From positions 186,001 through 250,000 of the forward strand of contig NZ_BJYT01000007.1 in the NCBI RefSeq assembly GCF_007991655.1: DNA of 64,000 nt. Direction: 5' to 3'. The first letter of the stretch is position 1. Every line of letters begins with the position of its first letter. Shown here piece by piece: positions 1-7,988 of this stretch. A program made the translations under genes and the position numbers. The stretch is from Segetibacter aerophilus (GTDB lineage: Bacteria; Bacteroidota; Bacteroidia; Chitinophagales; Chitinophagaceae). The notes below the pieces were generated by a model that was not told the origin of the DNA, did no database searches, and saw nothing but the letters and a program-made list of their open reading frames with translations.

Positions 1-1046
1 GTCTCTTCCAGCCCAAACATCAAATTCATATTTTGAACTGCCTGCCCGCTTGCGCCTTTTAGCAGGTTGTCTATTGCTGAGTGTACGACAATTTTTTCTT
101 CTGCTTTTTCGATATGAATTAAGCACTTGTTTGTGTTGACTACTTGCTTCAGATCGATCATTGTCTCACTTACATGAGTGAAAGGCTCATGCTGGTAAAA
201 GTCTTTATATAATTGGTTCACCTCGTTCAATGAAAGATTGCAATCGATAGTAGAACTGATATAAATACCTCTTGGAAAATCACCTCGCCAGGGAACGAAG
301 TATAGTCCACTTTTTGTTTCTGATGAAGTTGAAAAAGATCCCTGCAACTGTTGTAACGATTGAGTAATCTCCTTTAAATGCTGGTGAGTTAAAGTTTTGT
401 AGGCCGAGATATTATTTGCTCTCCAACTAAAATGTGTTGTTGCTGATAAACTTTGCCCGGCACCAGTAGAGCCGGTAATGCCGGTTGTATAGATCTCTTT
501 TAGTAGTCCGGCCTTTGCCAACGGCAATAATCCTAACTGAATTGCAGAAGCAAAGCAACCTGGATTAGCAATGTTCTCTGCCGACTTAATTTGTTCTTTA
601 TTTAGCTCCGGAAGGCCATAAACAAAACTTCTCTCTTCAAAGTTTGCGTTAGCAGCAACCCTGAAGTCCTGACTTAGGTCTATCAATTTTACTCCCTTTA
701 GAGATGGGGCTTCTTCGGCTAGAAATTTCTTCGCATCTCCATGACCAACGCACAAAAACAAAACATCAATATCGTTGGAGAGTTCTGATGAAAAGGCTAT
801 ATCAGTCTCACCCAATAGGTCAGCATGAACTGAAGCAACAGGCTTGCCGGCGTTACTTTTACTGTTTATGAAAGAGATTTGAACATTTGGATGATTGATC
901 AAAATGCGGATTAATTCTCCACCGGTATAGCCGGCTCCACCAATTATTCCAACCCGAAGCCCCCCCGCCCCTAAAGGGGAGCTTGAGTTTGCACCCGACA
1001 AAGGGGAGTATAAAAAGTTGTTTAGATGATCTCTTCTTAAAAACAT
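1..1046 (-). CDS. argC: N-acetyl-gamma-glutamyl-phosphate reductase, 3' end beyond window
   Basis: ArgC makes the N-acylglutamate semialdehyde in arginine synthesis by NADPH-dependent reduction of the acyl phosphate. The reading frame is open from the ATG at 1046 to the window edge, about 348 codons. A Rossmann start GIIGGAGYTGGELIR lies at residues 33-47, and the visible end reads KGASGQAVQNMNLMFGLEE, a typical ArgC C-terminal region. The family normally starts directly at the GxIG motif. Here about 30 extra residues precede it, and part of them is encoded by a G/C-rich palindromic repeat (961-1014). No other ATG precedes the Rossmann motif in frame, so the start is either this ATG or a non-ATG codon within the repeat-derived stretch. 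It is the last visible gene of the minus-strand arginine group, behind the cupin. Identity is firm; the start is uncertain. Confidence 0.93.
   Translation of the reverse strand, partial: MFLRRDHLNNFLYSPLSGANSSSPLGAGGLRVGIIGGAGYTGGELIRILINHPNVQISFINSKSNAGKPVASVHADLLGETDIAFSSELSNDIDVLFLCVGHGDAKKFLAEEAPSLKGVKLIDLSQDFRVAANANFEERSFVYGLPELNKEQIKSAENIANPGCFASAIQLGLLPLAKAGLLKEIYTTGITGSTGAGQSLSATTHFSWRANNISAYKTLTHQHLKEITQSLQQLQGSFSTSSETKSGLYFVPWRGDFPRGIYISSTIDCNLSLNEVNQLYKDFYQHEPFTHVSETMIDLKQVVNTNKCLIHIEKAEEKIVVHSAIDNLLKGASGQAVQNMNLMFGLEE
961..1014 (-). repeat. GC-rich palindromic repeat inside the 5' end of argC
   Basis: On the plus strand CCCCTAAAGGGG (a self-complementary block) is followed by a spacer and then AAAGGGGAG, so the segment can fold back on itself. 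Its base composition is far more G/C-rich than the flanks. It resembles the C/G-run palindromic repeats scattered through many Bacteroidota genomes; that family link is from memory, and no second copy was noticed in this window. It is read in frame by argC and encodes Ser/Gly/Pro-rich residues just before the Rossmann fold. Confidence 0.6.
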
Positions 1047-1112
1047 ATTAGTTGATTGTTAACAATGGTCTTAGAAAACTTCTGCTTTCTATTTTTAGCC
1101 GCGGTTACCCTT

Positions 1113-1487
1113 CTATACCAGGTTATGGCGATCGCTGCTGGTAGAGGGTTGAGAGATAACAAGGAACTCTAGTGCGCCTTCGTCTTTATTCATTATTCTG
1201 TGTCGTCGACCTGCTTCAAGGTGCAATCCTTCTCCCTCGTGTACAATCACGATTACTTCGTCTACTTCGAAAACTGCCCTGCCTTTTAGTATGTAGAAAA
1301 ATTGCTGTGATTGCTTGTGATAGTGTAAAATCTCTTCAGCGCCATGGGGCATCTTCTCATGTTTTATACTCAGGCTGTCGTTGTTCAATAAGTTCCAGGC
1401 TTCACAATTTTTACCCCATACATATTTGGTCGCGTTTGAAGTTGAAACGACTGCAGGAGGAGGGTTTGTTTGAATGTTTTTTAACAC
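1113..1487 (-). CDS. Small single-domain cupin protein
   Basis: A 124-residue cupin. The first cupin motif is visible as HYHKQSQQFFYILKGRAVFE (about residues 55-74) and the second as GEGLHLEAGRRHRIMN, giving metal-ligand candidates HxH, E/Q and H. Such small cupins are metal-binding isomerases, dioxygenases or ligand sensors; the substrate cannot be told from sequence. The start is GTG; I saw no in-frame ATG nearby upstream. It lies between argG and argC in the same direction, an unusual insertion for an arginine operon, with a dispersed repeat (1538-1584) separating it from argG. Any role in arginine metabolism is inference from position. Confidence 0.82.
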   Translation of the reverse strand: MLKNIQTNPPPAVVSTSNATKYVWGKNCEAWNLLNNDSLSIKHEKMPHGAEEILHYHKQSQQFFYILKGRAVFEVDEVIVIVHEGEGLHLEAGRRHRIMNKDEGALEFLVISQPSTSSDRHNLV

Positions 1488-1537
1488 TAAAAACGTTTTT
1501 GACTAAAGTGAAAGAGTAGCTGAAAAGATTGATTTAC

Positions 1538-1584
1538 GTACAAGAGTGCGACGCAACCGAAGCTTGATAGTACCACTAAGGCGG
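1538..1584 (+). repeat. Dispersed intergenic repeat, copy 1 (plus orientation)
   Basis: Member of a family of about 47 bp that opens with GTACAAGAGTGCGACGCAAC, continues through an AT-rich centre containing ATAGTA, and ends near GGCGGG. It lies between argG and the cupin gene. Other copies are at 19276, 40455, 44182, 51078 (inverted), 55766, 57901 (inverted), 61183 (inverted) and 61448. All lie outside recognised genes. Confidence 0.7.
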
Positions 1585-1598
1585 GCTACCAAAATGTT

Positions 1599-2801
1599 CT
1601 AACTCTCTTTTGTACTATCCTTTACCTGGTGCCAGATCATTGTTTGGTTACCAAAGATCTTACTGAATCCTCGAACATCATCGCCTGTCCAGCCGGTATT
1701 CATTTCGCCGTATTTACCAAATTTAGCACTCATTAAATCGAACTTGGAGTCAATACCAATGATGTGAAAGTGGTAAGGCTTCAACTGTACAAACACATCG
1801 CCTGTTACGTTCTTTTGGGTATTCTGCAAAAAGGCCTCTATATCTCTCATAACAGGATCCATAATCTGGCCCTCGTGCAACCAGTTTCCGTAGAAAATAG
1901 CCAGTTGGTCTTTCCAGTTCAGTTGCCATTTAGTAAGCACGTGCTTTTCTAAAGCATGATGTGCTTTTAAGATGACCATGGGAGCAGCGGCTTCGAAACC
2001 AACTCGCCCTTTGATGCCTATAATTGTATCACCGATATGAATGTCGCGACCGATACCGTAAGGTCCGACAACGCTTTGAAGGTATTGAATGGCTTTTACC
2101 GGCGTTTCAAAATATTCTCCATTTACCTCGGTTAATTCACCTTCTTCAAAATGGAGTTTAATTTCTTCTGTTCCTGTTTGGGTTACCTGTGTAGGCCAGG
2201 CTTCTTCGGGCAACATGCCGTAAGAACTTAAGGTCTCTTTGCCTCCAACACTGGTGCCCCACAAACCTTTATTAATAGAGTAGACAGACTTGGCAAAGTT
2301 CATATCTACATTTTTACTTTTTAAAAATTCTACCTCTGCTTCACGACTCAATTTCATGTCGCGAATAGGAGTAATTATTTCAACACCAGGGATCATGATG
2401 TTAAAGATCATATCAAAGCGAACCTGGTCATTGCCAGCGCCAGTGCTTCCGTGGGCAACGGCATCTGCATTTAACTCTTGCACATAATCCGAGATATGAA
2501 GTGCTTGTATCAAACGCTCTGCACTCACGCTGAGCGGGTAGGTGTTATTTTTTAAAACATTTCCGAAAACGAGGTACTTGATGATGCTGTTGTAGTAGCT
2601 TTCTTCGGCTTCAACGGCCTTATGGGTTTTTACGCCCAAAGCATATGCATGATGCTCGATATGCTTTAATTCGTCTTTGGTAAAACCGCCGGTGTTTACA
2701 ATAATACTGTGAACCTCGTATCCCTTTTCTTCGGTAAAATATTTTACGCAGAAAGAAGTATCCAGTCCACCACTAAAGCCAAGAACTACTTTTTTTGACA
2801 T
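1599..2801 (-). CDS. argG: Argininosuccinate synthase
   Basis: ArgG joins citrulline and aspartate using ATP, the penultimate step of arginine synthesis, in the cytoplasm. The 400-residue length fits the family. The N-terminal PP-loop motif FSGGLDTSFC (residues 9-18) binds ATP, and the stretch VAHGSTGAGNDQVRF (about residues 115-129) is the conserved citrulline/aspartate-binding region. The ATG start gives MSKKVVLGFSGG, as expected. It is 35 bp downstream of the GNAT gene and clearly in the same transcription unit. Identification is secure. Confidence 0.97.
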   Translation of the reverse strand: MSKKVVLGFSGGLDTSFCVKYFTEEKGYEVHSIIVNTGGFTKDELKHIEHHAYALGVKTHKAVEAEESYYNSIIKYLVFGNVLKNNTYPLSVSAERLIQALHISDYVQELNADAVAHGSTGAGNDQVRFDMIFNIMIPGVEIITPIRDMKLSREAEVEFLKSKNVDMNFAKSVYSINKGLWGTSVGGKETLSSYGMLPEEAWPTQVTQTGTEEIKLHFEEGELTEVNGEYFETPVKAIQYLQSVVGPYGIGRDIHIGDTIIGIKGRVGFEAAAPMVILKAHHALEKHVLTKWQLNWKDQLAIFYGNWLHEGQIMDPVMRDIEAFLQNTQKNVTGDVFVQLKPYHFHIIGIDSKFDLMSAKFGKYGEMNTGWTGDDVRGFSKIFGNQTMIWHQVKDSTKES

Positions 2802-2836
2802 CTCAGAAATGGTTTATAAAAATTTAGAGTGAGGAA

Positions 2837-3538
2837 TTACATGTTGAATAAAAGGCTTAGCAGCAGCTTCGATTTTGCTTTCACCTGGGGGTCTTTCTTC
2901 TTTAGAAGCTTTAGCAAACGACTTTTCTTTACGTTCATAAAGCGTTCGTACAGGTTTGAGTTCTGCTTAAAATCAGCGGCAGTTTCCTCAGGCTCATAAT
3001 GGTCTGCAGGATCGTAGAGCATTGCTGTGCAAAAACAATTTTTCCTGTCTTTACTCATTAGGGTATCGTAGTTGACGCATGCCTTACAGCCTGCCCAAAA
3101 TTGATCATCATCTGTTAGCTCAGAATAGGTAACGGGTTCATAGCCCAACTCGCTGTTGATCTTCATCACGGCAAGTCCGGTGGTAAGTCCGAAGATTTTT
3201 GAAGTAGGATACTTTTCACGTGACAAATCAAAAATTCTTTTTTTGATTTGCTTTGCAACGCCACTTTTGCGGAATGCCGGAGCCACGATTAAACCGCTAT
3301 TGGCAACATACTGATCATGTCCCCAGGCTTCAATATAACAAAAGCCAACCCACGTACCGTCCGCTGTGGTTGCTATAACAGCTTTACCTTCTGTCATCTT
3401 TTGAGCAACATATTCCGGACTTCTTTTAGCTATCCCGGTTCCCCTGGCTTTAGCTGAAGATTCCATTTCGTCGGTTATAGTCGCTGCGTAATGAACATCG
3501 CCACTATCGGCTACCCTGATTATAATTTGCTGATCCAC
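2837..3538 (-). CDS. GNAT acyltransferase heading the arginine genes (ArgA-like)
   Basis: A 233-residue GNAT-fold protein. The acyl-CoA-binding motif A is seen in GLIVAPAFRKSGVAKQIKKR (about residues 82-101). After the fold there is a Cys-containing segment (CKACVNYD, KNCFCTAMLYDP) and a basic C-terminal tail. Being first in an operon with argG and argC, it is the best candidate for the acyltransferase that starts arginine synthesis on glutamate. Bacteroidota may use succinylated rather than acetylated intermediates, so the acyl donor is open. The start is GTG; no in-frame ATG was found before the upstream stop. The function is inference from fold and position. Confidence 0.8.
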   Translation of the reverse strand: MDQQIIIRVADSGDVHYAATITDEMESSAKARGTGIAKRSPEYVAQKMTEGKAVIATTADGTWVGFCYIEAWGHDQYVANSGLIVAPAFRKSGVAKQIKKRIFDLSREKYPTSKIFGLTTGLAVMKINSELGYEPVTYSELTDDDQFWAGCKACVNYDTLMSKDRKNCFCTAMLYDPADHYEPEETAADFKQNSNLYERFMNVKKSRLLKLLKKKDPQVKAKSKLLLSLLFNM

Positions 3539-3873
3539 GTTGATAAAAATTATAAGAAATATTGTAAAGAAGATCGTGCCAAAACAGGTACACTACACCT
3601 GCATTTACGTTAGTAAAAGTTATAGTGCTATCTCAGATACGTGGTCGTCGGATAAGATACAAGAAGTGATCAGAACCCAAATGATTTACAGCACCACTAA
3701 GAGATGGGTGGCTTGCAGAAAGATAATTGTGGGTGATAAAATTTTTCAACTTCCTAGTACGATCAAAAAATGAACAAAAATTTGAAGTTGTAAAAGTATT
3801 AATACTTTCAATTCTATCAGTAATAATTTTTTATTAAAAAAAATCTTCTGCTAAAAAGGTTCAAACCTTTTGA
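3539..3873. other. Gene-free region upstream of the arginine genes
   Basis: About 335 bases between the GNAT gene and the terminator of the outer-membrane protein gene. It must hold the promoter for the minus-strand arginine genes, but I found no clear TAnnTTTG box on that strand. The one notable element is the 16-bp perfect palindrome at 3793-3808. An open frame of 77 codons on the plus strand looks non-coding. Confidence 0.6.
3793..3808. promoter_or_regulatory. Perfect 16-bp palindrome, candidate ArgR-type operator
   Basis: AAAGTATTAATACTTT is its own reverse complement. It lies about 255 bp upstream of the first arginine gene in an AT-rich stretch. The size and A/T character resemble arginine-repressor boxes, but the match to a defined ArgR consensus was not tested. 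Assignment is inference. Confidence 0.3.
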
Positions 3874-3901
3874 TAACAAAAAACCCCGCATGCGCGAGGT
3901 T
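3874..3901 (-). terminator. Intrinsic terminator of the outer-membrane protein gene
   Basis: On the minus strand, AACCTCGC and GCGGGGTT pair (one mismatch) around a 4-nt ATGC loop, followed by a T-rich run. It lies 23 bp after the stop of the 3924-6905 gene. Confidence 0.7.
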
Positions 3902-3923
3902 CTTTCAGGGATCATTTAGCATT

Positions 3924-6905
3924 TTATTGGTTAGGTGGACGCATTCCTCTCATTTCTCCCATTCCGCCACCGCCTCTGAATATTTGCCTCATTGGGTTGT
4001 TGCCGTTGCCTTGAGGCTGTGCTCCAAACCTTCGTAAGTTATAAGTAAAACTTATAAGGAAGTAGCGTGTTAGCACCTGTGTTCTTGTGTCTACGATAGA
4101 GTTTTGATCTACAGTTCGTGTAATGCTTTTGTTCTGGTTAAGTAAATCGTATACGTTGAATTTCAATTCGCCACGCTTGTTCTTAAACATGATTTTTGAA
4201 AGGCTTGCATTTAGTAAGGGTATTGATTGATTGAACCCTGCAGACTGACCACGATACATTGTATAGTTAAAGTCTGTTCCTAAAACCCAACCGCTCTTAG
4301 TAGCATAAGTTGGCTCTACAGAAAAGATCTGCGTAAAAGAATTTGCATTTTGATTAGCTGTTGTTGCATTGGCGCTGTACTTGACAATATTATAAGTGGA
4401 TGTACTAAAGAAGTTGAGATCAAGTCGTTCCTGTAGATTCATTGTTAATCGAACCGTTTCTCCTAAAATGTAATTATTGGTAAAGATCTTTACATCCTGC
4501 GCATTAGGATTTACCTCGGTGTACGTTCTTGATAAACTTGCATCTTTATTAACTGTGACACGAGTCGTAAAATTCAAGTTCGATTTTGGTGTTTTTATTG
4601 GAAAGCCGTAGTTAATAAACCCGGTGATATTATATCCCCCATTAATATTGATCGGTTTTGAAAATTGTGTTCCCGGTGTTAGTGTATCGTTTTCTGCTGC
4701 GAGGATAATATTTGACCTGGAGGAGTTAATGATATTGTAGTTGCTAATTCTGTTGGTAGCTACACTTCCATTCAGGCTCACCAGAAAGTTCTTGAAAGTG
4801 GAGACGTTGAAACTCGAATAGTTTAAGTTGATATTGTGGTTGAAAGCTTGTTTAAGAGCAGGGTTACCAATGGTGTGATAAAGAACATTGGACACCTTAT
4901 CCAGCACATCCTGTAACTGGGTAATATTAGGTTGCTGCGTATTACCCCTATAAAAAAATCTGAAGTTTTGCGTCCTGTTCTTGCTGTACTGTAAAGCCAC
5001 CGTTGGCGTCAGGTTATTAAAGGACTGGGCAAGAAACCTCCTCTTTGTAATATTATTGCTGGTTAACTCTGCGTGTTGAACACCTAACCCCACCGTATAG
5101 TTCCAAAGTTTACTTAACTGTTGTCTGTAATTCAAGCTAACGCGGTGAGAAGCGTTTGTATTTTTAAATAAGTTGGTAAGAGTTGTATCTACAAGATCAT
5201 AGAGCTTGCTAGATTTGTTTAAGCTAAAGGTCTTTTGATCGGAGTTACTTCCATTATAGTTATAGTTATAATTCACCTCAAGTTGAGATGTCGAACTAAT
5301 GGGCTCTGTATAAGAAAGCGTTCCTCCGAAACTTTTTCCATCCCTGCTGGTAGTGCTTGTGCGGTCAGTAGTATCTCTGCCCCGGGTTGTTGTATTGTAA
5401 CTTAGGTTATTAGAGACGCGGTCGTTAGTATTTGCTCCTTGTGTTAGATTTAAGCTGAGGGTACGCCCACGCTTTTGAAAACGATGCCGGAACAACATCA
5501 TGTTGTTGAAAGTATAGCCGTTGTTATGTGAGTTGGTCCTCGACTGAACGTTATTGAGCGATACCAGCTTTCCCCTTGTTACCTGCGTCGTAGTTTGACT
5601 TGAATTATCTGATTCCTGGTAACTGATATTTGGCCTAATCAACAAAGAATTCATTGTATCAAAACGATGTTCTATTTCAAAATTTGCCCGTTGATTTTTA
5701 TTAGCGTTAAGCGAAGAATTGATATTACTATTGAAAGTAGAAGAGTCATTCGTATTAAAGGTTTCGGAATACCTTTCTGAATTATTAGTAGTTCTTACAT
5801 TATTGTAAAAGTAACTTCCATTGGCAGTTGTCTTTTTACTCCAGGCGTCGTTATAGTTTAATCCACCCGCAATTGTACGTGAAATTCCCGGCTGACTTGA
5901 GACAATAAAATTGCCTGCCCCTCCACCTCCAAAATTACCTCCACCTCCAAAGTTGCCGCCCCCGCCTGCTCCACCTCCGCGATTTCCACCGCCACCTGCT
6001 CCACCTCCACGATTACCACCGCCGCCGCCACTATTGGTAGCACCAAGTATATCTTGCATTGAGAAATTCTGGTTGTTTACATTGTTTGCCTGGCCAATAA
6101 ATGATAGCTGCTGGTTGCCATTAAAACGGTTAACACTTAAGTTGGCAGAGTAAAGACCCTTGTCTCCCGCCGCGATTGTTCCCTTTCCAAATGCACCTTT
6201 TCGCCTGTCTTTCTTGGTGATGATATTAATTACCTTTTCTCTGTTTCCGTCATCAAAACCGCTAAACGCACTTTGTTCGCTTTGCGCATCAATCAAAGCT
6301 ATTTTGTCTATCATGTCCGTTGGAATATTCCGGGTCGCCATCTTTGGGTCATCTCCAAAAAACCGTTTTCCATCAACCATCACCCTGGTTACTGACTGCC
6401 CTTGGGCGGTCACAGCTCCCTCTTTATCTACTTCAACACCAGGCAACTTTTTCAACATGTCTTCCGCCGTACTGTTGGGCTTTGTCTTAAACATACTCGC
6501 ATTAAACTCAGTTGTATCCCCTTTAATTGTTATAGGGGACGTGCGCACAGTTACATTACCTAGGTCGGCAGGCAACGAACTCATGTATAGTGTACCCGGA
6601 TTATATTCAGGCTTCTCAGCGTTGACAGTAAAGTTTTTTTGTATTTCAAGAAATCCCTGGAAGGTGACATAAAATATATAGGAACCAAAAGGCACATTCT
6701 CAATTGTAAAGCTTCCGTCTGTCTTAGATAAGCCATACTTAACAAGAGATGAGTCCTGGGGATTTAATATAGAAACGGTTGCATCTTTTAAATTCTGCCG
6801 CGAAGCAGAGTCTATCAATTTTCCTTTAACAGTGCCGGAAGTTTTAGGCTGGGCCATTATCATTGATGACGGAAGCAATAATAGAAGTAAGAATACAATT
6901 CTCAT
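3924..6905 (-). CDS. TonB-plug outer-membrane beta-barrel protein with Gly-rich insert
   Basis: A 993-residue outer-membrane protein. A signal peptide (residues 1-19, ending MAQ) is followed by a carboxypeptidase-regulatory-like beta-sandwich (about 24-110), then a TonB-plug-like domain (about 125-230, with VMVDGKRFFGDDPK) and a long beta-barrel of the Bacteroidota outer-membrane family. Residues about 288-332 are an almost pure Gly/Asn/Arg/Phe tandem repeat, probably a flexible surface or periplasmic loop. The C-terminus is also Gly/Met/Arg-rich. There is no SusD partner, so this is probably not a glycan SusC but a stand-alone receptor or barrel with unknown substrate. It is monocistronic, with its own terminator and a divergent neighbour (the Nudix regulator). 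Confidence 0.88.
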   Translation of the reverse strand: MRIVFLLLLLLPSSMIMAQPKTSGTVKGKLIDSASRQNLKDATVSILNPQDSSLVKYGLSKTDGSFTIENVPFGSYIFYVTFQGFLEIQKNFTVNAEKPEYNPGTLYMSSLPADLGNVTVRTSPITIKGDTTEFNASMFKTKPNSTAEDMLKKLPGVEVDKEGAVTAQGQSVTRVMVDGKRFFGDDPKMATRNIPTDMIDKIALIDAQSEQSAFSGFDDGNREKVINIITKKDRRKGAFGKGTIAAGDKGLYSANLSVNRFNGNQQLSFIGQANNVNNQNFSMQDILGATNSGGGGGNRGGGAGGGGNRGGGAGGGGNFGGGGNFGGGGAGNFIVSSQPGISRTIAGGLNYNDAWSKKTTANGSYFYNNVRTTNNSERYSETFNTNDSSTFNSNINSSLNANKNQRANFEIEHRFDTMNSLLIRPNISYQESDNSSQTTTQVTRGKLVSLNNVQSRTNSHNNGYTFNNMMLFRHRFQKRGRTLSLNLTQGANTNDRVSNNLSYNTTTRGRDTTDRTSTTSRDGKSFGGTLSYTEPISSTSQLEVNYNYNYNGSNSDQKTFSLNKSSKLYDLVDTTLTNLFKNTNASHRVSLNYRQQLSKLWNYTVGLGVQHAELTSNNITKRRFLAQSFNNLTPTVALQYSKNRTQNFRFFYRGNTQQPNITQLQDVLDKVSNVLYHTIGNPALKQAFNHNINLNYSSFNVSTFKNFLVSLNGSVATNRISNYNIINSSRSNIILAAENDTLTPGTQFSKPININGGYNITGFINYGFPIKTPKSNLNFTTRVTVNKDASLSRTYTEVNPNAQDVKIFTNNYILGETVRLTMNLQERLDLNFFSTSTYNIVKYSANATTANQNANSFTQIFSVEPTYATKSGWVLGTDFNYTMYRGQSAGFNQSIPLLNASLSKIMFKNKRGELKFNVYDLLNQNKSITRTVDQNSIVDTRTQVLTRYFLISFTYNLRRFGAQPQGNGNNPMRQIFRGGGGMGEMRGMRPPNQ
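5910..6036 (-). repeat. Coding tandem repeat (Gly-rich) in the barrel protein
   Basis: Short GGTGGAGG-type units repeat here, encoding GGGGNRGGGA and GGGGNFGGGG blocks. On the opposite strand the same bases give an open frame rich in proline that is only a shadow. Such arrays are prone to slippage, so the length may vary between strains. Confidence 0.85.
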
Positions 6906-7059
6906 GATACGGTCTAATTTGAAGATGTGTAATGTAGTTGAATTCGTTTTGTTAAGAAAATGAAAACGGTAAAAACCTGCTATCGATGGATTAACCTAAA
7001 GAATAGATTTAAAACAACTATTACCCTACGAAACAAAGTCTTGTCCTTGCAACACAATA

Positions 7060-7072
7060 TGTATTTTATACA
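7060..7072. promoter_or_regulatory. TGTA-N5-TACA dyad upstream of the Nudix regulator
   Basis: TGTATTTTATACA is a 5-bp inverted repeat around a TTT centre, 80 bp before the regulator start codon. It shares the TGTA-N5-TACA core with the dyad at 7987-8003 in front of the amylase. It is proposed as an autoregulatory operator; this is inference. Confidence 0.35.
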
Positions 7073-7151
7073 CTAAGAAAATGATTTACTTTAACAGCCG
7101 AATTTGGTTGACAAAATACTTAGATAAAAAAATTAAGGAAAACGACGTCGT

Positions 7152-7901
7152 ATGAATACAACTGATGCTACAAGCCCTCTATTAAGAAGAAGAAATGGAA
7201 AGTTGATTACGGATGCAAGGGCTTTGGTTGCTTCTTACCCTGCAGTGCCTATAACTGTTGACTGTGTTATTTTCGGGTTTGAAGAAAACGAGCTGAAAGT
7301 ATTATTGATTAGAAGCGACCTTCAATACTTTGAAGGAAAATGGTCCTTATTAGGAGATATCGTAAAGGAGACAGAAGAACTGGAAGAGGCTGCTTACAGA
7401 ATTCTGTTGCAACGAACAGGAATGAATGATGTTTTCCTGGAGCAGGTAAAAGCATTTGGAAGTCCCAGCCGCCATCCCGGAGGCAGGGTTATTACGATTG
7501 CTTATTGCTCCCTCCTCAATATAAAACACCACGAATTGAAGATTTACGATAATGAGCTGCATTGGCACAACGTAAAAAATCTTAACGACATGGCCTTCGA
7601 CCACAAGGAGGTAGTGGATGAAAGTTATAACTGGCTTCAAAAACGGATACAGGAACATCCCCTTGCTTTCAACCTTTTGCCCGAGAAATTTTCACTTCGG
7701 GAATTACAGAATTTGTACGAAGTAATACTGGGCGTTGAACTTGACCGTCGGAACTTTCGGAAGAAGTTTTTTTCTATGGACTTTCTAATTGATCTTGATC
7801 AATACGAAGAAAACGTGCCTCACCGGCCGGGTAAATTGTACAAGTTTAATTTCGAGAAATACGAAAAGAATAAGAAGAAATGGTTTGCCATTGATTTTTA
7901 A
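7152..7901 (+). CDS. Nudix-domain transcriptional regulator (NrtR/AraR-like), catalytic box degenerate
   Basis: A 249-residue protein with a Nudix fold (about 30-150) followed by a winged helix-turn-helix (about 170-249, with FSLRELQNLYEVILG). This architecture is that of NrtR-type repressors, which bind a small ligand in the Nudix pocket instead of hydrolysing it. The Nudix box at residues 68-91 begins GDIVKETEE, but the catalytic REUxEE core is replaced by RILLQR, so metal-dependent hydrolysis is very unlikely. In Bacteroidota, related proteins control sugar use (AraR type). It lies directly upstream of the amylase and susCDE genes in the same direction, and dyads with TGTA-N5-TACA lie in front of both this gene and the amylase. 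The natural inference is a sugar-responsive regulator of the starch locus. Confidence 0.85.
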   Translation: MNTTDATSPLLRRRNGKLITDARALVASYPAVPITVDCVIFGFEENELKVLLIRSDLQYFEGKWSLLGDIVKETEELEEAAYRILLQRTGMNDVFLEQVKAFGSPSRHPGGRVITIAYCSLLNIKHHELKIYDNELHWHNVKNLNDMAFDHKEVVDESYNWLQKRIQEHPLAFNLLPEKFSLRELQNLYEVILGVELDRRNFRKKFFSMDFLIDLDQYEENVPHRPGKLYKFNFEKYEKNKKKWFAIDF

Positions 7902-7958
7902 TCCCGGGCCTCCTCAACCTACAACTTCTATTAAATTAATTTAATACACCCTTTTTTG

Positions 7959-7988
7959 TTTGGGCATTTACAAAAATTCCTAATATTG
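7959..7988 (+). promoter_or_regulatory. Promoter of the amylase gene
   Basis: TTTG at 7959-7962, an 18-bp spacer, then TAATATTG at 7981-7988, one base off the Bacteroidota TAnnTTTG box. Transcription would start near 7994, inside the dyad at 7987-8003, and about 40 bases before the ATG at 8036. Confidence 0.5.

Noticed and set aside
3540-3773. 77-codon open frame upstream of the arginine genes
   Set aside because: No recognisable domain, and it overlaps the region needed for the arginine promoter; looks non-coding.
5911-6153. Proline-rich open frame on the plus strand
   Set aside because: It is the complement of the Gly-rich repeat of the barrel gene; composition comes from the repeat alone.
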